DNA of 64,000 bases from Micropterix aruncella (taxonomy: Eukaryota; Arthropoda; Insecta; Lepidoptera; Micropterigidae): positions 32,008,278-32,072,277 of the forward strand of contig OX155952.1 of assembly GCA_944548615.1 (NCBI GenBank), written 5' to 3'. Below, one piece after another: positions 39,783 to 52,130 of this stretch. A program made the position numbers and the translations under genes. Every line of letters begins with the position of its first letter. Position 1 is the first letter of the stretch. The notes beneath the pieces were generated by a model that saw only the letters and a list, made by a program, of their open reading frames with translations, was not told the DNA's origin and did not search any database.

Positions 39783-40385
39783 GGGTTTCATTCTTTCAAT
39801 ATATCTATGCATGTTGTTCTCTTATTCAATATTCTTTTCTAAATGCTTACATTGGCTGCAATAATTATATGTTGTAAGCATTCTCTTTTCGTCTCTGATT
39901 TTTCGAGTCTTGCTTTCATTGTAGTTTCCAATTCATGTTGATGTATTCTCGTAGATCAGTTGAACGGTTTCGGGTTTCATTCTTTCAGTATTTTATGCAT
40001 ATTCTTGTCTTATTCAATATTATTCTCTAAATGTTTACATGTAGTTGTCTGCAAAAATTAAATGTTTTAAGCATTCTCCTTTCGTCTCTATGATTTTTCT
40101 AGTTTTGCTTTCATTATGGTTGCATGTTGATGTATTATCATAGAATATCTGTTAAAAGATTTCGGGTTTAATTCTTTCAGTGTTTGTAAGCATATTCTTG
40201 TCTTATTCAATATTCTTTTCTACATGCTTATACGTTGTTTGCTGATTCTTGATTTCTTGATTCTTGCATCATATTCTGTAAGCATTCTCTTTTCGTCTCT
40301 TTGATTTTTCGAGTCTTACTATCATTGTAGGTAGTTTACAATTCGTGATGATGTACTCTCATACAATATCAATTGAAAGATTCAT
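39783..40385. repeat. Tandem array, three units of about 190 bp
   Basis: GGGTTTCATTCTTTCA at 39783, 39972 and (as GGGTTTAATTCTTTCA) 40164 opens each unit. TCTTATTCAATATT, GTAAGCATTCTCTTTTCGTC and TGATGTA(C/T)T(C/A)TC follow in the same order. Found nowhere else in this window. Confidence 0.85.
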
Positions 40386-41360
40386 CGTTCGTTCTATAGT
40401 TTAAATCTTGATTTTAGACCCTCGAAGTAGTAACGCAGACCAGGGGTATATGATTTGTGAACTCAAAATATGGAAATATATCCACCACGAAGTTACCATT
40501 AAATGGCCGTAAGTTCGTGGTGGATGCATTTTCATACAGGTACCTACTGGTGCAGGAACGTGCGCCGTCACTCGACAGAAAACAAATACGGCAATTAGTG
40601 ACCATTATTTTTAAGTGATGGGTACACGGCGAGCCGCGAATTTGTTAATTAACACCTTAACTCCCGTCTGACGCGAGAATTACTGTCGAACCTGCCGTGT
40701 ACATAGTACAGTAATAATATACAAAATGGTACTTAACCTTGACTTTATTTACTTTTGATTGAGGCACTGCAGCGTGCTTGTATTTGCGTTTTATTCAATT
40801 AGATTCAAGAGAACATTAATATGCATATTTTTAATATTTTTGAACTTCAGAGATCATCAGAATTACCTACCTGCGCCATTTCAGTATGCAATTCGTTCAA
40901 ATCCTCTTTGTATTTCATACGGATCGCGTTACTTACCCAAAATTCCAGGTTTCCCAGGAGCACTCCCTAGGATCTCGTTACACTACAGTGTGATCTAGAC
41001 GCCGACTCTAGCTTAAGTCTTTCTCACAATTTGTGTTTCAAGCTCAGTAGTTCCCTTCATCTTCACTCACAACTACTGAACAATATTCAAGTTTAACGTT
41101 ACTTTTACCATAAACAGGAAATAACTTTAAAATATAATACTTACCGATTTCTCGAAGAGTGGAATAAAAGTATGGAATAGTGACTGTAACTGAGAATATT
41201 TTTAGAAACAGTAACTAATTTTTGGCTTCTCATTGTATTTTTTTCTTATTCGTTCCCGAAACTTTCAGTGTGTCCCTCGGTGTTTTACCTAACATAATCT
41301 ATTTTTTTGCAAAGTGATATGTTTCTGAATATTTCTGTGGACCTTATTTGTTGATGTTTA
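40386..41360. other. Non-coding stretch
   Basis: No gene supported. Near 40485-40525 there is a small imperfect inverted repeat (CACCACGAAGTTACCATTAA / GTAAGTTCGTGGTGGATG). Confidence 0.4.
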
Positions 41361-41640
41361 AATAATATTTCATTACATATCACTTGCAATGGCAGGGAGA
41401 GAACTTTCAGTTTATTGAAAGGGAATATTTAGTTTCAATAACTTTTTGAAATTAATAAAATGATCAAAGAAGATCAACCGAAAATTTGCCGCCCAGCTTT
41501 GGTTGAAAATGCATTTTATTTTCTTAAATATTTTACTGAATCGGCCAAGACTATTATACCGTTACATGATTAACGGCTGTTCACTATTTTCATTAGCCTT
41601 ACATGCTGTAATGGGTCAGCCTTCTGATTTCAAAGAATTT
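41361..41640 (+). repeat. 280-bp direct duplication, left copy
   Basis: It runs from AATAATATTTCATTACATAT to TTCTGATTTCAAAGAATTT and is repeated at 42989-43268 with the same length. By eye I count three differences. Confidence 0.9.
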
Positions 41641-42988
41641 CACATTATGATCGTCATCGTATGAATCGCAAGCAATGTCCACAAACGTCCAACAAGCGCA
41701 CCAACCGCCCACAGCAGAAACCCGTCCAGCGAATAATGATTCCTGACTATAATTACGTCCCAGTCATTATAACCTATTATTATATATTTATTCTCAATAA
41801 CCATTAAGGGGTGAGTGACGTCACAGAGCGTTACGGGTATCATTTTAATTAGGGCCTGCGGTGATGGCTTATCCCTGCATATAGTGTACTGTTGTCGCTG
41901 ACGCTACGTCATCGGGCACATAGATTATATTTTTTTATAGATTGTAATTTTTTTAAAAAGCATTTAGTCTGAGTATTACCTCAGCCATATGGATTATGGT
42001 TTTTTGTTAAACAAAGTTCATGAAGTAAACGTACAGTAGGTAATAAGTATAGGTAAATTACACACATATAAAATGGGGCTATATCTTCATTTCGGACGAA
42101 AATAACGTCGAAAAATTAAGGAATTCGTACGATTTTTTTAGTTCTTTTCGCTAGTGAGTTTATTTATACTGTGTCGCTTATGCAAGTGTGTTTCCAGCGC
42201 ATTTAGGTCCGAATCCTTTACGCGGCCATTACATTATATTGAGTTCTTTTTAATTTGACAGTTGGCCAGCGTAAAATGGAATCTTGGTTCGCTGAGGCGG
42301 TGCATTTTAATGCCTTATGAAACAACGAGTTAATATGAAACAACGATAAACGACAACGGTGCGAGTGTAAAATTACTGTTATTTCTTTTTAACAGGCTTT
42401 TTAACATATACTATTATATATTTTTGTAACAATAGTGAAAAAGACTAACTACAACTTTGGACTTTTATATAACTATTCGTATATATCAAAGTTGAACACT
42501 TGTAATTATACCTTTTATTACGTTACGCGACGTCTGCTATTTTGCCGTCTTTGCATGTATCTTCATTAAAAGCCTAAAATAATTTGGATTGCCCAAACTA
42601 TCAGGTTGCTATTGATCTCTATCGCAACTGATCAGTTTCGTTCTTGTATCCGGCGACGAAGATTGTCAAAAATCTTAGCTGAATATGCCGATTTTGTCAT
42701 ACTGTGTCATAATATGAAAGAAGTATTATGTGAAGTGATCTACATTGTAGATAGACAGAAGGTTTAAACTATTACTTCGCATTATGCATATGAAATGTAG
42801 GCTATATAGTTCAACATATTCAATATTTTTTTGAGATGGGTAAAGTGTAATACCTATCTCCAATAAAAGAAATACTCTCAAAATAGAAGTCAACAATCGT
42901 GTATAACAGGAATGGTTTAAAATCAAAATTGCTTTATTCCGATTGTGAAAACGACATTCGCATAGAGACATTGTTATTTTTGGGGACC
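41641..42988. other. Spacer between the 280-bp duplicates
   Basis: About 1.35 kb without a supported gene, terminal repeats or similarity to the listed families. Confidence 0.4.
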
Positions 42989-43268
42989 AATAATATTTCA
43001 TTACATATCACTTGCAATGGCAGGGAGAGAACTTTCAGTTTATTGAAAGGGAATATTTAGTTTCAATAACTTTTTGAAATTAATAAAATGATCAAAGAAG
43101 ATCAACCGAAAATTTTCCGCCCAGCTTTGGTTGAAAATGCATTTTATTTTCTTAAATATTTTACTGAATCGGCCAAGACTATTATACCGCTACATGATTA
43201 ACGGCTGTTCACTATCTTCATTAGCCTTACATGCTGTAATGGGTCAGCCTTCTGATTTCAAAGAATTT
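42989..43268 (+). repeat. 280-bp direct duplication, right copy
   Basis: Near-identical to 41361-41640. The differences I see are GCCGCC/TCCGCC, CCGTTACATG/CCGCTACATG and CTATTTTCATT/CTATCTTCATT. Confidence 0.9.
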
Positions 43269-44567
43269 GTATTGAACATTTGTATTGACCAAAAAAAATT
43301 AAACGTAAAAATAATAAGTATCGTTAAACGTTTAAAATTACTATGAATTCCTGGTTATTAGAGTGGTTTGTTACAAAAATATGGAATTTTAAATTCAATA
43401 GTATTAAACATATGTATTGTGTGCATTCATATATATTTAGTTTATTTTCAGAGACATAAGGTTTCTTAAATATTTCTTAGATACTTCTTAGGTATTGTTA
43501 GAGACATTGTGCATATCTAATAATGGTAAACTGTATAGTGCCAAATAAGTGCCTGAATATTTACACAGCTCACATAACGTACATTTAAACAATAACATAC
43601 TATTCTATAAGATTTTGTTTATCTCTTTTTAATTAATATATTCTTACCCTAATATCGGGTACTTAATAAATAATCGTTTCGATTCAAATAACTCATTGGT
43701 CTAATCTTATCTGACTAGCTTATCTAACTAGCTAGTTAAATAAGCTTTAGTCGGGTGCCAATCAAGATGTGTCGGACAAGATTCTTTGAATTGTTTCTGA
43801 TTTTGTTTCGCTAACTTGAATAGCAAGAATATGTCATAAGTATATACAAACTAAATATTTTCTCGTGTGATCCATGATCGACTTGTTTATGACTACCCGA
43901 TGACGTAGAGTAAACTGCAACAGACTCCAGAACTATAAAGTTTAGTGGCGTTTCTTGGGGCTATCCTGATGGCGCGTCGGCGGCGTGCAACTCCTGCGCA
44001 ACCCGTCATTACGCGACCACCGCCACCTTTGATTACGTCATTAATCTCTGACTCGTTCCTACCGTCCTGGAGGCTGGACACCCGAGCCCGAGCGTCCCAA
44101 CCTATACAATCATAATATAATCATCCGACCATAAAACCTTTTGCACGGGACGCAGTTGGGAATTAGTTATAGATGTGGATGCTCTGTCGTCTCGTTAATG
44201 TAAACTAATATGTTGATCCTGAGTTCTTCCACATTGTAAGGATGGAAACACGTAGATTGTATGCTGCTTTTTTTGTTACTCAAAGTAAGGTAAGACAAGT
44301 AGGTATGCGCACTTAGTTATTGATGCTATATACGTATAGACATTGCTATACGAATGAATATCTTAGAATTTATGAATATGTTCTTTTACAGCCACTTCGG
44401 TGTTTGTTTATTATTATTTAAATTCGTGCATATATTAAAAGTCTTCTACAGAAGTTACAAAAACGTACTTTCTTGCAACCATTGGGGCAAAAGTTTGTAT
44501 ATGCTGGGTTAAAAGGTAAATGGTTTTTAGTCGCTGTCGAATGCTGCCATGCACCCAGAACAATATA
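43269..44567. other. Non-coding stretch
   Basis: No gene supported. It includes short reiterations of CTAGCTAGTTA-like text near 43715-43740 and a GC-richer patch at 43940-44100. Confidence 0.4.
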
Positions 44568-44797
44568 TTTTTTTAACACGTTGACTGCCAAGGTAATTTC
44601 AGAATTGTGGTCTGAAAATCCTCATTTATTGAGTTTTTAAAAGCTCTAAAAATAGTATATATTGATCATTAAAAAGCATAAAGAATGTGTTTTCAATAAA
44701 GTAATTCAGAATTGTCTCATAATTTTCTATGTAACAAAATCTTCTTGCTAAAGCCTACTACGATTTATCTCGTAGGTACTTGGCAGGCAATGTGTTT
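44568..44797. mobile_element. Small TIR element (MITE)
   Basis: AACACGTTGACTGCCAAG at the left and CTTGGCAGGCAATGTGTT at the right are complements at about 16 of 18 positions. The left end is preceded by TT, giving TTAA. About 230 bp, AT-rich and non-coding. A piggyBac-type TTAA target is possible but unproven. Confidence 0.55.
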
Positions 44798-46146
44798 TTC
44801 TAAGATAAAGTGCACCAGAAGAATCTAAGGCTCAATTTGCATACAATTCTATGTAGGTAATTGTAAAACACAGTATGCCTAATAATCAAAATATTATAAC
44901 AGACGGTTAGAAATGAAATTTACTTCATAGTTTCCACACTATTTGCTAATGCTGGCTGCAAATACGTCGAATACGACATATACGTTGGATAGTTATCCGC
45001 CATGACACCTCGAACAACCTAGCTAAAGGTCGTCAAGGCTAACGGCCATAACTCAATGATGTCTACCCAACGTTCACAGGCATTAAACAAATGGTAGTGG
45101 TAGCCTCCCCCCCTCCCCCCCCCCCCCATAATATACGACGTTACTCTCAGACCACCATTATCAGCAGTTCAACATTAATTTCAGCATTGTATACTCGGTC
45201 GAAAACCTTTTTCGAAACGATCGTCCAGCAACACGCCGGCGACACGTAAAAATGCTTCGGCCATACGAAAAATATATGTGGCTATTTGACCGGGATATAC
45301 TAAAAATATTACCGTATATGGCATAGTATGGCTGGTATTGCTAGCAATGTTGCCGGGCAACTGTATTGCAGCCACATATTGCAGCGAAAATGTGGCCCGT
45401 TTAGGAGCACCATAATATGTTGAAAAGAATCGACACTGAATTTTGTCTTCTTCCTATATCCTTCTTTTTTATCAATGGTACGTTTTGTCAATAGGGATGT
45501 ACAAATTGCATTAAATATCCACAACTCTCAGGGCAGACCTAGCATGGTGGCCTATAAGAAGACAGGATGGTGATATGGTGCCATATAATTAAATACTGGC
45601 TTCTGGATGATCTCCTGACGCGGACGTCGGGCTTCGGCCACGCCCGGCAAAATAGCCTACCACCCGCTTTGAGCGTCACTAATCACCGTCTATTTTATCT
45701 GTATTTGCCGTAAAGTGGCGTCAATAGCTGGGATAGTCAATTGCCGCACATTTCCTCTGTCCACACTATAATAATCGTTATCTACTACCGGACGTGAATC
45801 TTGCGCAGCAACTCTTCGTATACAATAATTTTTGTTTAGAATGCCGTAGTTGCGTGCGATGCGTTGCGTTCTGCAGCAGCTGTTGCATAATTTAGAATAA
45901 TATGTAAGGTAAGATGGGGAGATTTCGGTTCCTGAAGCAGGAATTATTAGGGGGAGTCGTATAGTACCGGACATTAATCGTTTTTTATCAGGTTACTAGC
46001 ATTTAGATCGGTGTGGCTATGATAGTTCGGCGGCTCTGTTATAATTAATTATTTAGTAAACCGCACGTCGAAGGCGAAGGTCGTCGCTCGCCGTGGTCAG
46101 ACATATCATAAATTTGGATCATGAGGTGTATGTACGGGGTAATATT
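44798..46146. other. Non-coding stretch
   Basis: It contains a poly-C run (about 45107-45127, with one T). Minus-strand frames at 45181-45375 and 45690-45974 look somewhat protein-like but have no domain I can name. Confidence 0.4.
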
Positions 46147-46245
46147 ACTTTTTACACGACTGCCCGACAAAAAAAGGAGTGTAATGTGTTCACGGTTCAT
46201 TAATGTATGTTTTCCGTTTCTTTATTCCACCATTAATTCTAAATC
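46147..46245 (-). repeat. Family A fragment
   Basis: TTTTTACACGACTGCC, AGTGTAATGTGTTCACGGTT and GTATGTTTTCCGTTTCTTTA match one end of family A. The copy breaks off into GC-rich text at about 46245. Confidence 0.7.
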
Positions 46246-46314
46246 TCGGTGGCCGCCGCGGCCAGGCCGCCAGTGCGCGCCGGGGTTTAGACTATTATCC
46301 ATACATAATACAGG

Positions 46315-46890
46315 TTGTTTTTTTTATTAGTGGCATCCTTGCAGTGGATGAATCCATATGAGTAAATAGCAACTTTTCATAAAAATAAAAAAAAACTATT
46401 TTTTTGTGGTTGTTTACAAATAGGATCTAGCTAGCAGTAGGTAAAATATAGCGAATATTGTTTATTCACGACATTTTACCTACTGCTATATGAGTGCGCT
46501 CAACGCTTTTCAAACATTTTTTCAAAAGTATTTTTTTTAACCCTTTAGGCCTCGGCCCCTCAGCCGATTGACAAGTTGCTGTCCCAAAAAATTTTAGTAA
46601 AAATTAGTAAATAAAATTGAATTACGACACTGTCTCACCTAAACATTAATTACTGCCAAACCACTGTACCCATAATTAAAATGAAACATATTAATCTAAT
46701 AAAACATAATAATATCAAACAAATTAAATTAAAATAAAATTAAAACGGGGCCGTCACGCTGAATCGTGTTGTGGCCGATATCGGCCAATCGGGGCTTTTT
46801 TTTTTGTTTTTTTTCAAGAATTTTTATGAAAAGTTGCTTATTTGCTCGTACTGATTCACCGAATTCAAGGAGGCCGCTGAAAAATCTGTC
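46315..46890. mobile_element. TIR element with internal palindrome
   Basis: The left arm contains GTGGCATCCTTGCAGTGGAT, then AATAGCAACTTTTCATAAAAA. Its complement, diverged, is at about 46815-46880 (TTTTTATGAAAAGTTGCTTA, AATTCAAGGAGGCCGCTG). Near-identical end text recurs at about 56090-56145. It holds a hairpin (46433-46487). No transposase. Confidence 0.5.
46433..46487. repeat. 55-bp hairpin
   Basis: AGCAGTAGGTAAAAT and ATTTTACCTACTGCT are perfect 15-bp complements around a loop. The loop is itself near-palindromic (GCGAATATTGTTTATTCAC). Confidence 0.85.
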
Positions 46891-47439
46891 AGTGTATAAT
46901 CACATAATTATTGCGGTTATTCCTGGTAACAGACTCTATTTTAACACTATCGCCTCCGGTCTCTCTCTGACCTTCTCTCTCTGATCTCAGCGGGCGATAT
47001 TGGAACATAATTAATATCCATTTGCCGTTTTCTGCCAATTATGAGACGTTGCGCTCTCCGTAATTGTGGCCCATACTGCGAACGTGACGCCGCTAACGCC
47101 GGGCAAACGCTGAATTACCCTAGTGGTCTTTGCGGACTCGTGAAGGTTAATCTTTCGCTATTTAAGTGTCTTGCGGCAGGTTCCTGGAAAGTGAAAATAT
47201 TTAATATCATCACATGGGTTGACGAGGATGCAAGCGAAATTAAGTGGATGATTTCGTGAGGTTTCGAATAGTCGAGTTTTTTGAAGGGTAAAGCGAATTC
47301 TTACGTTTCATTACACGTCCAATAAAAGTTCAAGCTATGTAAGAGCAATCTATAAATTGTTTTGATTTTGTGTAATTACCTACTCGTTTCACTATGCTAG
47401 ACTTATACGCGGGCCATACTGAAAATTTCCGGAATTAAT
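46891..47439. other. Non-coding stretch
   Basis: No gene supported. The 72-codon frame at 47041-47259 has no recognised domain. Confidence 0.35.
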
Positions 47440-47840
47440 AAGAAAACAAGAAAATATATTTAAAAAGAATTAAAAAAAACGACTGCCGTTACAGAAAGTG
47501 AACTATTGTATTTATAATTATTTTTATTACGGTTTTTTATGAAAATGTTGTCGTTTATGTATTTATCCCTATATATACGTGTATATTTCTGGAATGTACT
47601 CAATTAGACCTTTCAGTTTACACTAAACACGATATATTTATGTTGATTTATTGACATTTGGACATTTAGACAACTGCTTACTTGATATTTTAGGCAGTTA
47701 AGGTACGCTATGACACTCGGGATGACACAACGATTCTAACAATATCGCACACTTTTAAATCGGTTCAAGCGTTTAGAAGTTATGGTGACATAATGAAACG
47801 GCAAACATACATAGATGAACCCTGAACACATTACACTCCT
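47440..47840 (+). repeat. Family A repeat (plus copy, right end missing)
   Basis: It follows 63440-63864 from AACAAG, ACGACTGCCGTTACAGAAAG, through ACTAAACACGATATATTTAT to GAACACATTACACTCC. The terminal GGGCAGTCGTG is replaced by mariner-derived sequence. Here the TA region is short (TATATATACGTG). Confidence 0.75.
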
Positions 47841-47849
47841 TTTTCCTCT

Positions 47850-48740
47850 GTTAGCGTTAATACTTTTTTCAAAGATATAAACCAATTTATTCGACATTTA
47901 TTCCACGCCTCCGTGGTGTTTTTCATATTCTTTGACAGTCTCTTCTGGCGATGAAAATCGTCGACCAAGTGATTGATTCTTAATTTTTGGGAATAAGAAG
48001 TAGTCGAGGATATATGGAGAAAGATGATGCAGCGTTTACGGTTGCTTTGAAAGATTTCGTCAATAAATTCCGGCAAGCAAATGGTCGGGTAATAATCAGC
48101 ATTCAGGTATCATGGTTTTCTAAAGCAACAGTAGCCACATGTCCAGTTTACATTAAAAAAAAAACAATCATTCGCTTTGCGGCACTTTTCACGCTCGCCA
48201 CATGGTTTGGGTTTGGCTCATCATGATCGTTTGCGGCTTTGTTTCGGGGTCATAGCTATGGATACATGTTTTGACACCTGTTACTATGTTCCACACCGAA
48301 TTTGACGACCCTTCGTTGAATCTGTTAAGTATGGCATTGCACCAAGAAACGCATCCCGTTTTGTAAGCTTTAGTGATTTTTTTTTGGATCCACCACGAGC
48401 ACAGCTTTCTCACAGCCAAATGTTTGTTGTAGGATTGATTGTAACAGACTCGTGCCTATGCTTAAGTATGCCCGAATCTCATGTAGTGCACATGTGTTTC
48501 GATCATACAACGAACAGAATTGATGTTTTTGTTGCTGGCAGCGTTGGACCTTCACGATATTCGTCACTGAGATTCACAAGACCGCGTTTCAATTCTGCGA
48601 ATCTAGCTATAAATTGTCATCTTGCTTGGTACTTCATGGCTAAAAGTAGTTTGGAGCAGAGCAAGGCTTTTCTGAGCTATCAAAGTACATATTATTATAC
48701 AATCGTAGAAAATGCAGACACGAAACTTTTAAAATGACGC
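47850..48740 (-). pseudogene. mariner transposase remnant
   Basis: Read on the minus strand in several frames, the order of a mariner transposase is recognisable. First comes a linker-like SILQQTFGCEKAV, then CSWWIQKKITKAYKTG and WCNAILNRFNEGSSNSVWNI. These are followed by VTGVKTCIHSYDPETK, where TGDESW is expected, so the first catalytic Asp has become Val. After that come DEPNPN, TICLPEF and IDEIFQSNRKR. The usual HHDN segment with the second Asp is deleted. DYFLFPKIKN and RRFSSPEETVKEYEKH complete the C-terminal part. At least three frame changes and several stops are present. It abuts the truncated end of a family A copy. Confidence 0.8.
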
Positions 48741-48754
48741 CACAATGAAAGAAC

Positions 48755-49330
48755 AAACGACAACTGGAGCTACAACGGGCGAGCCCGTCACCTCAGGAAA
48801 TTTTAACGATATTTGATCGTTCTGTCTCCCGTGATGTGAGCGTAGTTTTCACCCAGCGGGCCGACACTCGCGGCCTTACTTTCAGTTACAGACAGATTTA
48901 ACCGGCCTCCCGACTGGTTACGGGTTTGAGGTCGCTTGCAGGTCCCCTCCCTTGTGTAGCGGTGCTTCGGTGTCTGCCGAATCTATCGCGGACCACGACG
49001 TCCTTTACCCGGCTGTTCATCCGGTATCGAGTAGCCGAATAGTCGTTTCAAGAGCGGCTGTCACAAAGTAAACAACCGCCCCCGCTCTATAGGAAACAAA
49101 GTCGTTTCCAGACTCCCCCGGCTGTCTGTCGGAAAGCACAGACGATTGTCTAACGCCGCAAGATGCGCAAACCGTCCAGGAGCGCCTGAACTACGATTCC
49201 TAGGGAAACTGCCATGCAGGCATGAGTCCTACCCGGGCTCGTTCTTCTGCTTGGAGGCTGCCGGATGGGTGTTGATGTGCGTTCGGCCGACCGTAACACA
49301 AGGGTCATAGTGGCTCAACTGTACAGTTAC
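48755..49330 (+). repeat. Family G repeat (diverged complete copy)
   Basis: CTACAACGGGCGAGCCCGTC, CCAGCGGGCCGACACTCGCG, CTATCGCGGACCACGACGTC, CCCGCTCTATAGGAAAC, CCGTCCAGGAGCGCC and GCCGGATGGGTGTTGATG follow in family G order. A segment after AGCGTAG is deleted. Confidence 0.75.
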
Positions 49331-50004
49331 AACAACAAACGGCAGTTAGACGAAACAAACTTTATTTAACAGCCAAAAAGTTTAGTTTTCAAATGTTGTA
49401 AATATTTTTTTTTATTATTTATGTAAGTGGCCATTTCCGGAAATTTGGACTTGTGTATCTTGTGCTTCGCATCTACGATAGTCTACGTCAACCTATTGCC
49501 GTGCGTTTCGCCCATATTATTTTATGTGAATATGATGGAAAATAGGATATGCGCGTTGTTTCTTATCGGGGTTTGTTGTCCCGGTTAAACCAGTCGGTGG
49601 CATGTCGCGCATCTAAAGATCGAGTTCATAAGCATGAGCGATCGCTCGCTTTGCGATGAAATGAGATCGAGTCTACTACTCACTATAACCTACATTAGCG
49701 TTAAAATAATACTAGATACGCTTGAAGCAATTGTACTTTTCTTAGTACCTACACGTCACGTTCAATAATAAAGTTTTATTCAGCCTCCTTCGTTATACGA
49801 TGGGAAGAGCTAGATCTGCCCACCCTACAGAGGGTCAGATGATCCATAACAGCAGCCAAAAGTCGTTTTTCCAACTTTTAAAAACATTTATTTATTCCTA
49901 ATTAACTATTTCATTATAAAATCAGATTAAGAAACTTTTTAATAACGGTAGGTGATTGGCAACACTGCGTTAACTTTCTCATTGGATTTTTGATTTCCTG
50001 GCAA
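49331..50004. other. Non-coding stretch
   Basis: No gene supported. Confidence 0.35.
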
Positions 50005-50205
50005 AGGAAAGTATTTTGAACGCACATTTATGTGTTTCTGTGTCTGTGTGTGTGTATTCCTCCACTATAGCGCCCAAACGCTTCATCCGATCGAGCTGAA
50101 ATTTGGCATGCAGGCATCATTTGGTAATGTTAAGAGTTGAATAGATTGTGGTTAAAATCAGTCCACCAGAGGGCGCGCTAGACATACTTCAATCTCGAAA
50201 TATTG
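50005..50205 (-). repeat. Family E repeat (copy 2)
   Basis: Inverse of 38839-39000: the CTGTGTCTGTGTGTGTGTAT run, TATAGCGCCCAAACGCTTCA, GAGCTGAAATTTGGCATGCA and TGGTTAAAATCAGTCCACCA. Confidence 0.65.
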
Positions 50206-50348
50206 GACTTAAAACTTAAAATTCAGTACACATTTGCGTCGTAGGGTCGAAAACACATTGTTAAATTTTGGTTGCAACGTCTCTTATACAAGCAACACAA
50301 AAATAAATAAATTCCGACAGATATTTTAATCAAAGAGGTAGCGTTGGA

Positions 50349-50373
50349 GGGGTGGGTGGGTGGGGGGGTAGGG
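50349..50373 (+). other. G-quadruplex-forming run
   Basis: GGGG, GGG, GGG and a run of seven G are separated by single T, followed by TA and GGG. Five G-tracts with one- to two-base loops fit the standard intramolecular quadruplex pattern, and more G-tracts continue to 50396. Confidence 0.75.
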
Positions 50374-50399
50374 CTGAGCGGAGGGATTGGGGAGGGTGT

Positions 50400-51399
50400 C
50401 TGCTTGCCGGGAAAGTATTGGGGTGACACAACCAATTTTTTTAATTAGTCGCGCACTCGATCTCATTATCGTGGCTGATTTAGGTCTAGTCGTCGGTGTC
50501 GTTGTATATTTTGAAATCGTACTACTGTTATACTGTCCATAGTATTTACTGTCCACAGTTCTACGCGTGGTGTCAGCATCTCCATACCATATGCGCCATT
50601 GCGACCACTATATTGCACGGCACAGTAGGCCGAAACGTCATAGACCAATGCGTGGCATGCATAGAGACGCTGACTCCACGCGTTCGATTATGAAGCAGTT
50701 GGACCATATGTTTCAAGTTATTTATTGCATCCACTGGTCTACTGATGAATTTTCAGCTTTCCAAAACACTTTGGGGATATCAAATAAAATCACACCTTTT
50801 CTAGCACCCCAGCGCCAGGTATCCCGGAATCTGATCTGCTGACTATCCCAACATTCTATGGCCAAAATACTGTCTGATCTGAAAGTATCAGCTTTTCCAA
50901 AACTCTCATACGTTTTTTGTTGCTGGCTCCTCAACTAAAAATGCGTATTATCGTAAAAAACGCTAGATCTGGCGCTGAACGCGCTAAGGTGGCAGCACTG
51001 GCTGATATAGGCACTTTCGATTCCACTTATGATATTGATTGATTTTCATCTTGGGAATTCCCCTCAGCGGCCATGGCCGTCCATACCGGGGATGCGCGAC
51101 ATGCTAGTTGGTCGTAGTGCGTAATTTAAAACCGGGCAATGCGAACACGTCATAGAAATAAATCAGGCATCAGGCGGCGGATTGTGGTCCACATCCGCTC
51201 AGCGCAGCTGCTCGCTATCATCCAATGGGATAAAACATGACGCAATTGAAATTGCTACTACCCGCGCTGATTGATATCAGCGACAGCTTCGGCTGATGCG
51301 GCTGCTGCACAAGTAGGTACCTACTATATACATAGCAAACAACCTACCCTACTTTTCAGCGCTCTTGGGTATCTATTGATTACAAAGGGTATTACAATG
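50400..51399. other. Non-coding stretch
   Basis: Many overlapping short frames on both strands, none with a domain. Confidence 0.35.
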
Positions 51400-52130
51400 C
51401 TCCATTCCATATCACGTTTTGGAAACCCTTCTACGTCGGCGAAACGCAGGTGGCGCTGATAGTATTGCGCGTCGAAACTAATAGCAAGTTCTTTGGCCAT
51501 TGTTTTTTGTTTATTTCTACTTTTTATTGTGAAAATTCACAATGGGCGGGTTTATTATCATACGACACTCTCTTACAACCAACCCTACTCTCTATAATAA
51601 CATTGACAATTAATGTTTTTTTTCTAAAGGACTGATTGATTATAAAATTTCAATAATTTAACCAATGATAGCAATATTAACATTCAAATATTAGTTCCAT
51701 CCATCGCATCTTATTTAGGCTGATTTTATATATTTCATTACATTACATTACAATAATACGGAGAGATCGAATGCCATCTATGAGTAAATCTAAATATTAA
51801 AATGCGTAATTATTACAATTTCAAAACAGTGAAACAATTAAAAAATTGACATCTTTATGTAAATAATATTTAATTATTATAAGCTATTATTTGAAAATTA
51901 TCTTCTTATTGTATTGCTATTTTATTTCGAGGTAGGATACCGTATATGTGTGTTTAAAGCGCCATCTATAGTGCGCCACCATATTTCCATATCACAAACG
52001 CTGCTATAGTGACAATAGAATATTAATCAATGTTTAGAACTATGAGTGCCATCTACACGTGGCGTTTTGTGGTAAAATCCTAGCTGCTAGCATCAACGCC
52101 GGAACATTCTCGGATCAGGTAGTTTTGGGC
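51400..52130 (+). repeat. Family C repeat (copy 3), with element F nested
   Basis: GTTTTGGAAACCCTTCTACG, ACGCAGGTGGCGCTGATAGT, AACATTGACAATTAATG, AGCGCCATCTATAGTGC and GGTAAAATCCTAGCTGC follow family C order. About 51500-51592 is an insert with CACAATGGGCGGGTTTATTA, the same element as at 10.6 kb. Confidence 0.7.

Noticed and set aside
39783..40385. CRISPR-like array
   Set aside because: Units are 190-bp tandem repeats without short repeats and unique spacers, and the DNA is eukaryotic.
45181..45974. Minus-strand frames of 64-94 codons with protein-like composition
   Set aside because: No recognised domain, frames change repeatedly and no terminal repeats surround them.
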